From: Gonapodya prolifera JEL478
Taxonomy: Eukaryota > Monoblepharomycota > Monoblepharidomycetes > Monoblepharidales > Gonapodyaceae
NCBI GenBank assembly: GCA_001574975.1
Contig: KQ965768.1
Span: 78,820-130,206, forward strand
Length of the DNA: 51,387 nt
Direction of reading: 5' to 3'
The notes beneath the pieces are model-generated. The model was not told the DNA's origin, did not search any database, and saw only the letters and a list, made by a program, of their open reading frames with translations. Made by a program: the position numbers and the translations under genes. Of the stretch, positions 30,511 to 42,677 are shown piece by piece (the first letter of the stretch is position 1; each line of letters opens with the position of its first letter).

Positions 30511-32149
30511 ATGAATCAAAGTGTTTTGGGCTCTTCAGGTGGTCGGGAAGCGTTACTGGACACGTTCGCGATGGAGGACCTCTCTTGCAGGCCAATGTCC
30601 CAAATTCCAGATTACATCGGGAAAGCGGCCATCAGCTCTCTGCAAAGAGGTGTACGTACAGCAACGAATGCGCCGGTCATCTCTTTCTTTTCACAATTTG
30701 ATGCTTTAGACTCGTCTTCTTCAACCGCGAGCGATACTTCTCGGGAGGAGTTTCCTTCGTCGGATGAAACACCCCTTCTCGTCTCTCCTTGGTGGCTCAA
30801 TGATCATCTTAATTCTCGATCGTCCGGGTCAGAGTCCCCAAGTGCAACGCGAGTCATCCCCATTGATTGTACCCACCTTCCACGACCTTTCCTCACGGAA
30901 GATAGCGAATTATACTGGAGACCTGGCGTGAAAGAAGGAGCATACGGTGGACTCTTTGAATTTTACGCCAACAACTGGAGAGATGGAATCGTTGGATTCG
31001 AAAAGGCTAACATTCCTGTGAGTAAATGGTGCAATACATAACCAGCAAATCACGTAAGCTGGGCATTTGAAAGATACTTCGCTCGTTGAAGCGGAGTGAT
31101 TTGTTCTTGTGGCCGTTGCAAGGGTCGGGATTTGTTATCAAGTCCTTTCAAGTCGCATTTGCAATTATCTGACTGATGATCTGCAGTCGTCGACCTTCCT
31201 TCCCCTCCATCGTCTCGCCGATTTCCTCAGCAAACACCCTTTGAAGCTCCCGCTCGCTGATGATTTCGCATCTTGGTGCTCTGATAATGGTATTAGAAAA
31301 CAGGACCACGTTGTGCTGTATGATCAACGTGGGATTGGAAGTGCACCACGCGGAGCTTGGATGTTCAAAGTGAGTTTTTTGGTAGCAGCGGAGTCTGGGT
31401 CCACCCAAGCAATACAATTGATACGGTCGATTTGCGGGCGGGAAGGTTTTTGGTCATGAACGTGTCTCCATTCTCTCCGGTGGACTGCCTGCTTGGACTG
31501 GTTCGGGTTTGCCGACTGCCACGGGATCATCGCCAAGGTCTTCCAATTCAACGGAGTCAACGATATCGGAACCAGATCTGTACGAATGCTCCCTGAGTCG
31601 AGACTTGGCACTGGACTACAATCGCATGTGGGATGCAGCAGTGAACATGTTTCTCGAACCCGAAGGATGGCAGATAATTGACACGCGGAATCAGCGATTG
31701 TGAGTTTGTCCTTATATTTGTTGGATATTGTTCCTTGACGTTCTGCCTTTTATCCATTCCAAATCTTAAAAACAAGCCACACTGGTCTTCTCCTTTCCCC
31801 TATTCACCAACCATTTCTCCCGACCGGACACATACCCGGTACTATCAACATTCCGTACACGCAGTTTCTCACCGATGACCAATCTGCGTTCCTCCCTCCG
31901 GACAACTTGCACTCGCTGTTTGTAAATAATCGGGTCACTCCTGGACGTCGAACAGTCTTTTTTTCGTCCTCATCAGTGGGGGCCTCAGTAGGTTGGGTTG
32001 CGGCGGTCCTCTCCGGTGGATGGCGAACCGATCGTGGTGCTCCACACAACGTTGCCGTTTATGACGGGGGCTGGGGGGAATGGGCCGCTGGGCGTAACAG
32101 TTTGATAAAGACGGAAAGGAAGTTCGAGAGAAGAAATAGATGGGTTTAG
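30511..32149 (+). CDS. two-domain rhodanese: mercaptopyruvate/thiosulfate sulfurtransferase-like, catalytic Cys replaced
   Basis: Exon 1 starts at 30511, with an unusual Ser-rich leader before LLVSPWWLNDHL and VIPIDCTHLPRPF. It joins in phase at 31018/31187 (FEKANIP|SSTFLPLHRL). The first rhodanese domain continues VVLYDQRGIGSAPRGAWMFK, then VFGHERVSILSGGLPAW after the intron at about 31371-31446. The second domain has WQIIDTRNQR, then GHIPGTINIPYTQFL and a final VYDGGWGEWAAG. Active enzymes carry Cys in a C-G-x-G-V-T loop here. This protein reads TVFFSSSSVGASVG, so Ser stands at the nucleophile position (about 31961-31975). The homologue in yeast, TUM1, feeds sulfur into tRNA thiolation. This copy may be inactive or work through another residue. 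Convergent with the aldolase gene. Confidence 0.8.
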
Positions 32150-32210
32150 GTACCCTGAAACAACGATGTGTACAATTTTGAGCAGCATTCGGATCGTATC
32201 TGATTTCACA

Positions 32211-33822
32211 CTACAAGTTTGGCTTGGCCTGCATGGTTGTCCCATGCCCACTGTGCCTAGGCGACCCACTCTCCTTTCGTCCGAATGCTATCCGCGCTGG
32301 AATATTCGCCATGAAATCCAGGCCCTTCGATTCATCCTCAGAAAGAAACGAGGGGTCCCGGTTGAGGAGACGATAGTATCTGATTTGACACATGGACGCC
32401 CACAAATGTTCCATGTCAAATGAATGCAACAAAGGAACTATGCGGAAGGTACTTACAGGGGTTGAAATTGGACCCACATGAACTTTGGGTTAAAGAGCTG
32501 CCCAGTTTGGACAGCGACTTCGTGTGGAAGCTTAATCGTCTTCCCAGCAGCTTCGGCTAGCACTTTCAGGTTTCCAGAGGATGTTACATTGCATTTCGTC
32601 AAGAATCCTCATCCGACTAGACACTCACTTTGCACTTTGCAGCACTTATCTGCGAAGATAAAGTTGTAGGCCATCTTCACAGAGTGTCAAAATAAAATAG
32701 TTTCCCGCAGTTCTGTCAGGAAATTTTCGTACCTCATCCACGGTTTCACCGACGGCCAGCAATCCGTGATTTTGGAGAATAACCTTCGTATGGAGTTTCA
32801 TTAGACCTCTCAAGATAATTGCCTTGAAACTTTGTGTTCGTGGGTCTCACCAGCCGAGCTCGCTTTTCATTTATAATTTTGCCGTAGATCTCCCCTTCCG
32901 ACACGTCCAGAACAGGGCCCTCATATTGATCAAACAGTGCTTGCCTTTGGTACTTTTCACGTTGCAACAGTCCACGTTATTTCCACGTGGTGCACCACCC
33001 CTGTCGGCCCCACACTTACAAACGCGCAGGCATCCTGACTGATAGGCTCCAGGACCTTACCCAACGCAGAAAACGCGACTCCATTATCCGAGTGCGTATG
33101 TACTGCGGCGCGGATATGTGGAGACGTCCTGTATATGCCGCCGTGTATAGCAAATGTGGCAGAGAGGACGGGCTGGGGGAACGCGGACAGACCACAATTC
33201 TTCCAATCGCCGCAAACAATGCCATCTGTTTACGCTGACGCACCCTGTTACCGACAATCATTTCTCCGGCCTGGTTAAGCATGCAAAGGTCTCCCGCGGT
33301 GATGTTGGAGAAGTGCACGCCGATCGCTAAGACGGAGGAGTAGTCTCAGTTGCAGTAGATACTTCGAGTACCCCATAAGCCCAGTTTACTGACGGTTGAC
33401 CCAGTAGCAGTCAGCGAACTCCGGATCTCTGAATGTTGCATGTCCAGCATTTCTGACAATGACGCCGGTCCAACAATGAGCTCCACCCGGATTCGAAGCG
33501 TCTGAATCACACTCTCACCCCGAATCGAATCCGTGCTCCGCCCAAACGCGGAACGCTGCTGCTAGTCTCTGTCTCATGTGGTGACGTTCCTCGTCGACGG
33601 TCTGTTGAATGGCAGGAGTGGCTATTCGAAAACGATCTCTCATAAAGTAGAGCGATGCCGGTCACGTACCCTGAAGGTTGGAAACACGATGCGTCTCATT
33701 GAGGCAGCCGCTGTCTTGGTGATGTCTGTACCGCGGGGCTTCTTGCCACCATCGATTGCTTTCTTTCGTTGGTCCGGGGAGAACGCGAACGGAGCTCTGG
33801 AGGAAAGCCCAATTGGGGCCAT
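32211..33822 (-). CDS. class II aldolase/adducin-domain protein
   Basis: The start at 33822 gives MAPIGLSSRAPFAFSP. Exons then give RFRIATPAIQQTVDEERHHM and RLAAAFRVWAEHGFD, GHATFRDPEFADCYWVN, and PIGVHFSNITAGDLCML. The metal-site exon reads AIHGGIYRTSPHIRAAVHTH and is followed by ALGKVLEPISQDACAF. A GPVLDVSEGEIYGKII exon, VILQNHGLLAVGETVDE and MAYNFIFADKCCKVQ follow. Zinc-ligand histidines of the family (HTHSDNG and QNHG) are present. Fungal relatives of unknown substrate cleave or isomerise sugar phosphates, or act as adducin-like folds. About nine small exons were placed. The last (ending at 32211, after FMWVQFQP) is uncertain. No signal peptide, so probably cytosolic. Confidence 0.85.
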
Positions 33823-34067
33823 TGATCGTGGTGTGGGGTAGACGGAAAAGTTCGGTTGTCCGATTCCGACTGCGGAAGCAATCTTCACCAGTGCTCGAAT
33901 CAAGGCCACATAAACTGGAAGGTTCTTGTAACTGGTTTCCGTAATACATAACGATCTATTGCCAACTTGGAAAAGTGCAAGGCCGAAAAGAAAAACGAAG
34001 CTTGTCATCAATAGGCATGCATTATTGCTAGAGTGCGGTATCAAATGTACAGTCTTTTTCCAATTAT

Positions 34068-35448
34068 TTATAGGATACCCGGCAACACCTCTGAAATCTG
34101 CGACAGTTCGTCCACTCCAAAGTGCGCGTAAGGAGAATACCACTTCTCCCCGGCAAGCGGTACCCTTGTCCCCGAGGGCCATGGAGCTCCGGGCCACCAC
34201 GGAAGGTGAGATTCCCTGGGTGGCAGGCGAGGTATGATATCTGATACGACCGAAGACGGCAGTTGAGTCGTTGAGAGTACTGTTGGGTCGGTGGCACGGT
34301 CAACAGGGGTGGGCGTGGGAGGGGAAGGGTCGAAATTGGGGCTTTCCAAGTCTTCTTCATCCTGGAAGGGTTCCGATGGTGTGTGAGTATGGGACACGTC
34401 TGCAGCTGCGATGTGCACTGCAATCCAGCCTGGAAAATGCCGCACCCTGTGAGTACTTGACTGTCAACTGTGTGACTTGCGAGTCGCGACGCACCGTACT
34501 CTAACGCCCCCACGCAATTCCTCGGCGCGTCGTCGATGAACAAGCACCGCTTCCTGTCGTCCGCATTCTCTGGATTCAGTCCTGCCAGCTCCATGGCCTT
34601 CGCCCACATTATTGGGAAAGGCTTGCACGGAAAGTCAGGCTCGGCATAGTCGCATGCGATGATGCGTTGCCGGGGGAACAAATCGGCCAAGTTGAGGAGG
34701 TCCAGGACCCGGAGAGAGTGTGGGAGGGCTGAAAAAAAGTTCTGTGAATTGTTTTACATCGAGGCCTGGTCACGTTTGAGTCCTTACCTGCGTTGGTGAG
34801 GATATATGTTGGATACCGTTCGCAAAGGGTAGTAACCAACTGGGTCGTTCGTGGATCGGGTTTCAGTAGCGTTTCCAGGGGAATCGATCCACTATTAGAA
34901 GTGTGGGTCGGCGAGGTTTTGACTGTAAAGATTGCTACCAGTTTCAAACTTACTCGACCATTCGATCATATCTGGCTTGACCACCATCGCGACAAAATTT
35001 AAACATCAGACGTAAACAACAACTATACGCGTTGCCGCTCACACCAATGGATCGACCCCGTGCCATTTCACCATCCCCTTGATTGAGAGCCCAAAGTCCC
35101 TGTAGTATCTGTGGATGAAGGCGGTTGCTTCTTCGCCGTTCCTGGAGAAGGAATCATCGAGTAATGTTGATGAAGACACAAACCAGCAGTGAACACTCAC
35201 CAACCCAGCTTGTCCTTGACGAAAGAACGCATGCGGATAGACATATGCTTAGAAACACCCGCTGATACGGGGTAGAGCGTGTTGTCAAGGTCAAGGAAGA
35301 CAACTGGGCCTCCATATGATGGTGAAGGCAGGAATATTTTGGCTGCATTCTGATGGAGATGGGCGAGATGGGTTGCAGACGACATGGCTGATACGTTCGA
35401 CGAGTGGCGCAGTAGGAGAGAAAGCCGACGAAGGGCTCCGATTGGCAT
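34068..35448 (-). CDS. HAD-superfamily pyrimidine 5'-nucleotidase, SDT1-like
   Basis: The start at 35448 gives an Arg/Leu-rich leader (MPIGALRRLSLLLRHSS), which could be a mitochondrial presequence; an internal Met at 35385 may instead be the start. HAD motif I, VVFLDLDNTLYP, supplies the nucleophile Asp. Later exons give ATAFIHRYYRDFGLSIKG, motif II as YILTNAG near 34790, then LADLFPRQRIIACDYAEPD, the motif III Lys in CKPFPIMWAKAM, and motif IV as RCLFIDDAPRN. The family dephosphorylates pyrimidine nucleotides and related sugar phosphates. The last exon (about 34440-34068) is acidic and Pro-rich (EPFQDEEDLESPN), an insertion not usual in SDT1, but ends VDELSQISEVLPGIL in family style. Confidence 0.86.
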
Positions 35449-35620
35449 TCGCTCTCGCTCGCTTTGGAAGAACTGAGATGCCGGATGAACTTCTGCCGAC
35501 CACAGTGGAGTGTCTTTCTGGCGTATTTACTTCTCTATCGCATCCACCACACAAAAACTGCAGCGTGAGACCAAATACTATCGAAACAGCACCAGCTGCG
35601 CACATATTCATTCGCCACCA

Positions 35621-36756
35621 TCACACCCATCGTCCCCACCCCGTCTGCGCTTCCACAACACCCCTGGCGCTCCTCACCCCAAACTCAATCCTCTTTCCTG
35701 CTTCCTCTCCTAGGTCTTTGAGCCACTCGAGCTCGTCTAATCGACCGCAGAGGAAGTCGAAAGTGGTGCTGAATGGAACCGAGGACAAGGTTTCCGAGGG
35801 TGCAACGAGGGAGGGGTCTTGCGTGAGGTGGATCTCGGAGGATGAGAGGGCGAGGGAGAGGGAGGCGCGGCGGAGGTACCACGAGAGCTGTTGGCCACGC
35901 CAAAAACGGATGTTGGAAACCCCAACACAGGAGACGCGGTGATTGCAAACTCACGTCTGTGCTCCTGCAACCCGCAAGCCACCATATTTCGTCCGCAGTC
36001 TCGGCGAGATGTTGCACTGCGTAAGGCAAGTTGTGCGGAAGTGCCATGGTAGCAATGGCCTATCGGCGTCCGCGTAGAGGGTGATTTCCGGTCGCCGCGT
36101 AGTGCGGTTATAGTGTCGTCAGACATTGCAAGCCATATCGCCTGAAAGCGCCCATCAAAACTCACGTCCGCCCAATGTTGGCCAACTTTGGTAGTCATTC
36201 CCAGCCGAACGAGTGTCACCGCACGAACCCGTTCTCCCAAGGACATCGCGTCCCATCCTGTACTGGGCCATTGTCTCACGCTATAGCTGGGCACGCGCCC
36301 GTTCACTGTCTGCACCTTGGGGTTGCTCGCGAAACCCTTCTTGTCCGCTTCCACCTCCCCCGCGAGGTCCTGCTTGCACGCCTTCCAAAACTCCTCCACG
36401 AGCTCCGGACTGCCCTCTCTTCCGGCGTAGTTTGTCCTGGGGAACATTCCCAGCGCAGAGGAGGAGAGGTCAAGGTCGGACAACGAGGACACCAGTGCGG
36501 AGCGGGTGAAGCCCAGGCGGGGGACATGATGGGAGAGCGCGTGGTCGAGGATGGAGTGAACGGTCGTGGCGGGCGTAGAAGGGTCTGCGGCTGCTGCCGA
36601 TGGCGAGGGACGAGTGGATGAGAGACATCGAAGGACACTCGATCGGGCAGACGGCGCGGACAGGGAGCCTCGCACTCGTGGGGATTGGGGGCGTAATCCA
36701 GTAAACTGGCGGATGCTTCGGGAACAAGCGACGGCGGGGTTCGTTTTTGTTAACAT
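35621..36756 (-). CDS. COQ9: ubiquinone biosynthesis protein COQ9
   Basis: The start at 36756 begins a basic, Ser-rich mitochondrial presequence-like N-terminus (about 50 residues, many Arg and Ser, no acids). Exon 1 carries the TetR-like fold start (ILDHALSHHVPRLGFTRSAL) and ELVEEFWKACKQDL, LGERVRAVTLVRLGM. A middle exon (about 36047-35950) gives MALPHNLPYAVQHLAETADEI and WWLAGCRSTD. The last exon gives LSWYLRRASLSLALSSSEIH, DPSLVAPSETLSSVPFS and FDFLCGRLDELEWLKDLG. Its stop is at 35621. COQ9 binds lipid and hands the quinone precursor to COQ7 on the inner mitochondrial membrane. The usual Asp before Phe-x-Trp-Tyr of other COQ9s is kept as TDLSWYLRR. Two introns. Confidence 0.88.
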
Positions 36757-36926
36757 TGTTTATGATGACAAGGACCGAATGAACACAAATCGATTGATGC
36801 TACAATGGTATCATCATTTTCACATTGTTCAGACGAAAAATGGCGCCAAACAGTAAAGTGCTGATTAGTGTATATACATGTGTCGCGTACGTCGCTCTCC
36901 TGTTTGAGAGACATGCGCAGAGACCT

Positions 36927-37637
36927 TCATTGCTCATCTGCCCGTTGCGCGGCCGCTTTGGCCCTCCGCTCTGCCGCCTCGAGAGACAATCTTCGCCGCT
37001 CCGCCATCGCATCCGCATTCGCGCTTGATCCCGCCGCACCCGATGGTTGCCCAACAGAGGCAGGGGTGCCACCTCCCAATTTGTGTCCGGCCTCCTTTGT
37101 CGTTCGGCGTCGTTTCGCGCCACCAGTGCCTCGCTGCTCCCTCTCTTCCCCGTATTGGTAGTCCCTGTCTCCTTCCTCGTCGCTCCCCAACTCCTCCTCC
37201 CCGATAATGACACTGGCGACGGTGGCAACGCGAGAAGTAGAGCTCGCAAGTGCCAAGAGCTTCACCCCGTCGTCTAGTTTTGTTGGCTTGGCGGGCGAGG
37301 CGGCGTGAGCATTGTTGGCGCGCAGAGTCTTTGTGTTGGGAGAGGGTGCGGGGAGTCTCGTAGTGCCGGTGAATGTCTCCTCTTCCTCCTCCGTGTCCGA
37401 CTTTTCCTTGACTTTGCGTTTTTTACGTTTCTTGCGGGGTTTGGGTGCTGGCGATCCCACCTGTGCTGTGTCAGCGAGGGCAGACGGAGATGCTAAAGAC
37501 ACTGGTTGTGACTCTCCGGTGTCTCCGTTTCCAGACTGATGCGCAATGTCTGTGTCCGGTGAGTCATTCACCGCCCGATCTTGAGTCGGCGTCGTGTCTG
37601 TCTGCGGAAGATCCTCCATGTTTAGATCCACATTCAC
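36927..37637 (-). CDS. charged, disordered nuclear-type protein
   Basis: An uninterrupted 236-residue frame with an ATG at 37637 (MNVDLNMEDLPQTDTTP). A basic patch (KPRKKRKKRKVKEKSDTEE) is a likely nuclear-localisation signal, followed by an acidic run. A central hydrophobic strand-like stretch (DDGVKLLALASSTSRVATVA) may be a small fold. The end, MAERRRLSLEAAERRAKAAA, is a long helix rich in Arg/Ala. No family is recognised. It sits between PEX12 and COQ9, all reading leftward, with 87 bp to PEX12. Confidence 0.55.
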   Translation of the reverse strand: MNVDLNMEDLPQTDTTPTQDRAVNDSPDTDIAHQSGNGDTGESQPVSLASPSALADTAQVGSPAPKPRKKRKKRKVKEKSDTEEEEETFTGTTRLPAPSPNTKTLRANNAHAASPAKPTKLDDGVKLLALASSTSRVATVASVIIGEEELGSDEEGDRDYQYGEEREQRGTGGAKRRRTTKEAGHKLGGGTPASVGQPSGAAGSSANADAMAERRRLSLEAAERRAKAAAQRADEQ

Positions 37638-37724
37638 TGAATGGGACTGTCGGTGCGAGGTGGTTTTGGTCTGACCGCAGTTAACGTCGTTGAGCTCTAA
37701 TTCTCTATGCTCTAAAATGTGCTT

Positions 37725-39179
37725 TTATCCTTGCGCATCATACAATCTACGTATTTCGGTGGTATCCGTACGTATTCGGGTTACAGGGCAGCAGGAGTTC
37801 TCCTCCACAAACTTGTATATACACGGGTAGCAGAACACGTACCCTGAAGGGAGCATGGCGGGATTAGTTCGGGGGGTATTACAAATGGCGCATTGCTCGG
37901 GAAATTCGGGAAGTGGTAGTCCAGTCGGGTCAGGCTGAAAATAATGATAGTGGTGAGCAAAATCCGAACACAGCTCAGTGCACCCTGCAAGTATCGGAAC
38001 TCTTCTCTTACTTCTATACGAGGGGGAGGTCTGGGGATAGGCTTTCCACCCTCTGCCTTTTTCGCGAATCCGCTTTGGTACCACCATTCGAGGAACTTGA
38101 GGGCGAACATTGACAAAGGTAAAGCGACCTTCAAAGCCTCTAAAACGCGCCGCAGTATCGAGGTGACAACTTGCACGGCTGTCTTGTTTTCCGATTGTGG
38201 CGCTGGTCCAGGCGGTTCCATGTCCCGCTGCCAACAGAGTCGTTGAGATTCTATAACCCCTGTCGAATTGAATCAGGCCACTCACCCAATCGAGTCGCTT
38301 TATTTCAACCCCCAAGAGGTAGAGCCATGGTGAGAAATATCGCGTTCGTCCGTACATGTAAAGAACCTGCCAGACGAAGAGCGCTAGACCGTACAAGGCA
38401 TTCACGTAGGGATAAGCTCTTCGAAACCCTCGCCGGAGGAGAAGTTTGAGTGGGCTCTTCATTGGAGCCAAATACTTGTGAGAGAGATTCGTTGTTGCGA
38501 CACTGGGACGAACCCACTTGCCCTCGCGTTTGTCGGGCTTCCTCTTCTTCATCCTCGTCCCCAAACATTTCTGCCCCTCCACCAACTTGTTCATATAGTT
38601 CCTGCAGCTTCGATCGTACGTATGGTACTGCGATCTGTGGGAGCGTCGAGTCGCAAGACGTTCTAGCAATCCTGCTGGGATGTTCCATCTCTCACCAGAG
38701 TCGCGAGGGAGCCCCACCGCTCTCGGGAAGACAGTTTCTCCCTTTTCCTCGCAGTCGGTGCTCGCTTTAGTCCGTAGAAGTTCTCCTCGAAAGAGCCGTC
38801 TGAGAAGAGTCAAGTTCGCCGTGTTCAACCTTCCGTCGTTCCAATCCGACCTCACCATGTTCCCACAGGTAATACGCCTCAATGAATCCGAAAACAGTCG
38901 CGTACAGCTCTTCATGTCTGTTCACCAGCGGGAGCAGGAGGCGAGGATACCGTGGTGCGAAGACCTTTGAGACCATTCAGACAACGACGCGCACCGGTCG
39001 AGTCCCAACTTGAGCTCGCTGACTCGCCGAGGAACGCTTTTGGAGCCACTCACAGTTAGAAAGTATCTCATCGCCGGCTGCAGACGATCCCTGATGTCTT
39101 CCAATGTCGACAGCTCAAAGTAGGATGGCCGGAGGGGATCGGATTGGTCGAACGTGGCGGCGAGAAACGACGCTGCCAT
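37725..39179 (-). CDS. PEX12: peroxisome assembly protein 12 (PEX12)
   Basis: The start at 39179 gives MAASFLAATFDQSDPLRPSY and DIRDRLQPAMRYFLT, then exons VFAPRYPRLLLPLVNRHEEL, GSFEENFYGLKRAPTARKR and IAVPYVRSKLQELYEQ. A low-complexity acidic segment separates these from LKLLLRRGFRRAYPYVNALY with SRYHSP-type YFSPWLYLLGVEI and the helix ALPLSMFALKFLEWWYQSG. The C-terminal zinc domain is CAICNTP...GYVFCYPCIYKF...NSCCPVTR, matching the PEX12 RING with its reduced set of ligands. PEX12 forms the peroxisomal ubiquitin ligase with PEX2 and PEX10 and is needed for recycling the import receptor PEX5. At least six exons. The join between YEQ and LKLLLRR is not fully resolved. Confidence 0.92.
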
Positions 39180-39720
39180 GGCTTGAATGTGTTGACGAGG
39201 AGGCGGAGGAGAAGCAGCGGGGGTGATGTACGTGAGTCTCGGAAGTGTACTTGAGTGAAACTGTTTTAGTTCCGATCGGCAACCTGACTTCACCTTCGTC
39301 CCCCAACATTACTACTCTCACTTGCAAAACCAAGTCTTTGACCCGACTTGTGTGCAAAAGTCGCCTTTGCAATTATTGAAGATAGTTTCGTCGCCCTCAG
39401 GGTGTACTGCGCGATTTGTTACCGCTCCGCTAAAAATGAGAAGCTCGAAATGCGCCGACTCCGTTTGATACCGTAGATTGAGTATCCGCGAAATGTGAGG
39501 GAACTTAGGATTCAGGTGAGGTGGCGCCGGAAAGCCAGCAGAGGTTTTTGGTGTGCAACTCCGCAACCTTCTCCCCTCCTTTCAGCAAATGCGGGTCGCG
39601 ATCACCCCGCATTCTCGATAAATCTATTTGCGTCCAACACACGTTGACTAGCCCCGTGGCCGGGACATTCCCCACACCGGCGATCCAATCGTCAAAACTC
39701 TTTCTGTTTCGCTGTCTCGC

Positions 39721-42555
39721 ATGGAACCGAGATTCCCCAGATTTCCTCTGCGGAGACTAAAAAGCAGCGCTGATGTTTCTGAGAGCTCTTCGCGAGGGTC
39801 AGCAGATGAACCCAACTTCGGCTTGGCGGAGACATCGATGCAGGATGGGCCGGAGCTGAATTCGCGAGAGGAAGGATTGTCTAGCGGACAGAAACGTCGG
39901 ACGCTGCCGAGAGCATCTTCTTGTAAGTAAAGGAGAAACAAGGTGCAGCGAAGGGGGGCTCCACCGCCTTAATCGTTTCTTCCACCAGTTGCAGCTGGGC
40001 TGTTTGGATCGTCCGGTTCAACCTCGTCGGAATCCTCCCCCCGAAAGAGCATGAGTTTTCTCCCTACGCAACAGTTTTCCTTGAGGTCTTCGCGAAGTTC
40101 GCTTTCAGCTCGTCCTGCATCCCGCACGGCCACTGGAGAATCCACGAACGAATCGGAACATCCCATTGTTGCCCCTGCCCCAAAGATACCCCACGCCATT
40201 CGACGGCAGCTTTCGACGGACGTGTCTGCGGAGGGCTCCACCATTGGTGAAGATCCCCGGGCGAACCTCAACGATATGGAGTTTCGGACGCTCTTCCCTG
40301 CTGCGGTTCCTCTTACATTCGAGAATCCCGACGTGAAACGCTTTGCGTCTCTGCCACGACCCTCACGAGACCGGTCGGCGAGCAGGCAGTCAACAGCAGA
40401 GAAAAGAACCTCCCGATTTTCACTGGAGCGGCCAAAGTCCTGGTTCAGTGGTCGATCAAAATCCCAGGAACCCAGGCAATCTGTTGACATTCGTGGGTCC
40501 ACAACAGAAACGACATCTCTACCGAGGAGGATACTTCGCTCTGTGCGAAGCTCCATGAGTATGGTGACTCCGCCCCCATCCCCTTCCCTCGCCCCATCAA
40601 TACCTCCCTCCGGGTCACCCAGAGTCTCTTTGGACGGAGCTGCAGCTTCTGGGGCAAGGAATGAGGACACTCACAGCCCTGCGCCCTCGGACCAGAAGGC
40701 ATTGACACCTGCCACCCCTGCAACTCCGGAGAGTTTGTCGACTTTCACACCACAATCTTCATCCTCATCACCATCCCCACCGGAATACATCGCTCCGACT
40801 CGAAGATCTTCTCTATACGTGTTGAGTCGAGCGACAACGCCGCGAAGCTCCTCTCCACAACGCATCGTCGCTTCGCCTGAGCCACCCGCGTCACAAGCGC
40901 AAGAGCGTTTCACTGATCTTCGCGAACCCGTTGTACCACCATCATCTGATTCCTCCGTGTCCTCTCGGGATGGACCTTCCACGTTGTACGCGTCAATATC
41001 CAAGTTGGAGCCAGCGACCTTCCCCGGAAGACTTCACGCATCCCCGGAACCTGGCATCTTGTCGACTTCGCCCACTCCTCCTTCGATCCCAAATCCTCGC
41101 ACAGTTTTATCCCCGACACCTCCCCCCAACCCACCATCCTTCCCGAAGAAACTGGATCCGACGTCACATCAACGCTCCCCTTCACCTTTATTTCTCCATC
41201 TATCTGGCATATCTTCTCCTGCTTCTCGCCTCACAAAACTTTTGTCGAGCCTCTCGGCGGACCCTCATCCAGCAGACTTACAAGCCCTTTGGTCCCTCAT
41301 ACCGTTCCACGAACTAACAGTTGCCCAGTTATCTCTCGCCCTTTCGGCTGGAGCTCCGCGACCAACGGTTTTGGAAGCAGCTGCCCAACGAATTGCTCGT
41401 GATCCTGCGTCGGCCCAAAACTGCCCACCGCAACTGTTTAAAGCTGCTGCAGATTATGCTCGTGCGACCACCACAACTGGCAACGCAAGTCGTGCAATGT
41501 CTCCCCCTGGTTGGAATCCCGCTGATACCGCACCATTGTTTACCGATATATCTCGTTCTGCGTCCACGAGGTCTCAGCCTGGAGATTACCGTTCAGGGAC
41601 ATTAGGTTCGACCAGAAACGGGCTCAGTCGATCTTCTTCAAATGCTTCACATGCCAGCGGGATGTATCAATCGCGTTACGGATCGCTAGCTCGGACGCCT
41701 AGCGTTTCGACCTCCATGTCGTCGGAACCAGAGGGCGACATTACAGCACTTCCCCCCATGCAGTTTGCTATAGCAGTTGCTAAGGCCCAAGCGAGGATTG
41801 ACTCGCACCGTTGGACGGCGTCACTAGCAGCGCGTGCCTGTGCGGCTTATATCTCAATGCGGCCCTCCATGGAGGAGGCAGAGAAGCGAGCAGTGTGGTT
41901 AACTGTTCGATTCTCTGATATGCGAACCGATGAGTTGGAAAAGTGTGTCGAAAGTGGTGCACCAATGGATATGGTTCTGGGAGTTCTCGTAGAAAGGTGG
42001 GCGGCACAGTTTGCTTGAACTGGATCAATCAAGTGTTAATGTTGTTTATATTTTTGCGTCCTCCGTAAAAGGGTCAGGGCAAAAGACTACAGACGTCAAC
42101 CCTCCACAGGTAGCACACGCTCTGCCCGCGTCACTCCTACTCCTAGTCGAGAACGCCCCAATGGAACAGTCTCTATGGATCGATCTCGGCCATCAACAGA
42201 TGGTACATCCTTTGAATCCCCACGCCCATCTGGTGATCGCTACTCTTTCGACAGATCGCGGCCTTCCACGGATCGGGAAGCCTATGAACGTGCCCGCACG
42301 CTCGAACGTCTTGTTTTAAAGGAGGACAGATATGCACTTGGAGTACCTCGCCCGGATCCATTGGCGAGTATTGGGCAGACTCCAAAGAACCCTGCCACTT
42401 GGACTAGGTCAAAGTCGCGGGAGGAAATGCGAGCGAACGCTCGAATGTCCCAATGGGGTTTCGTGGGTGGTGAGCTGTTGAGGTCTAAGTCCGCGGGAGA
42501 GCGGAGAAAAGCGGAAGGGGGTGGGGAAAGAGGTTCCCGGTCGTATTTCGAATGA
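39721..42555 (+). CDS. serine-rich disordered protein with a C-terminal conserved helical segment
   Basis: Three exons join in phase: 39721-39922, 39989-41996 and 42072-42555, about 897 residues. Most of it is Ser/Pro/Arg-rich and disordered, with many possible kinase sites (RRSSLYVLSRATTPRSSSP). From about residue 480 a helical domain appears (ADLQALWSLIPFHELTVAQL, TVLEAAAQRIARDPA, LPPMQFAIAVAKAQARIDS, MRTDELEKCVESGAPMDMVL). The tail has RSRPST repeats (FDRSRPSTD) and LLRSKSAGERRKA. No family is recognised. It could be a signalling or polarity scaffold. A reading that stops at 42018 would come from not removing the second intron. Confidence 0.68.
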
Positions 42556-42677
42556 TTTATATGCGTTGGGCATTTTAATATACGTATGATTATTTCTTTA
42601 TTCCATTAGCACCATTACGTTTTAAGTTTTTGTAAAAAGATATGTCTACTAAATGTGAAGTTCGATTGACAAACTCG

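Noticed and set aside
39969-40670. Long minus-strand open frame (233 codons) opposite the serine-rich gene
   Set aside because: The plus strand has a longer, in-phase three-exon gene through the same bases. The minus frame is the usual shadow of Ser/Arg-rich coding DNA.
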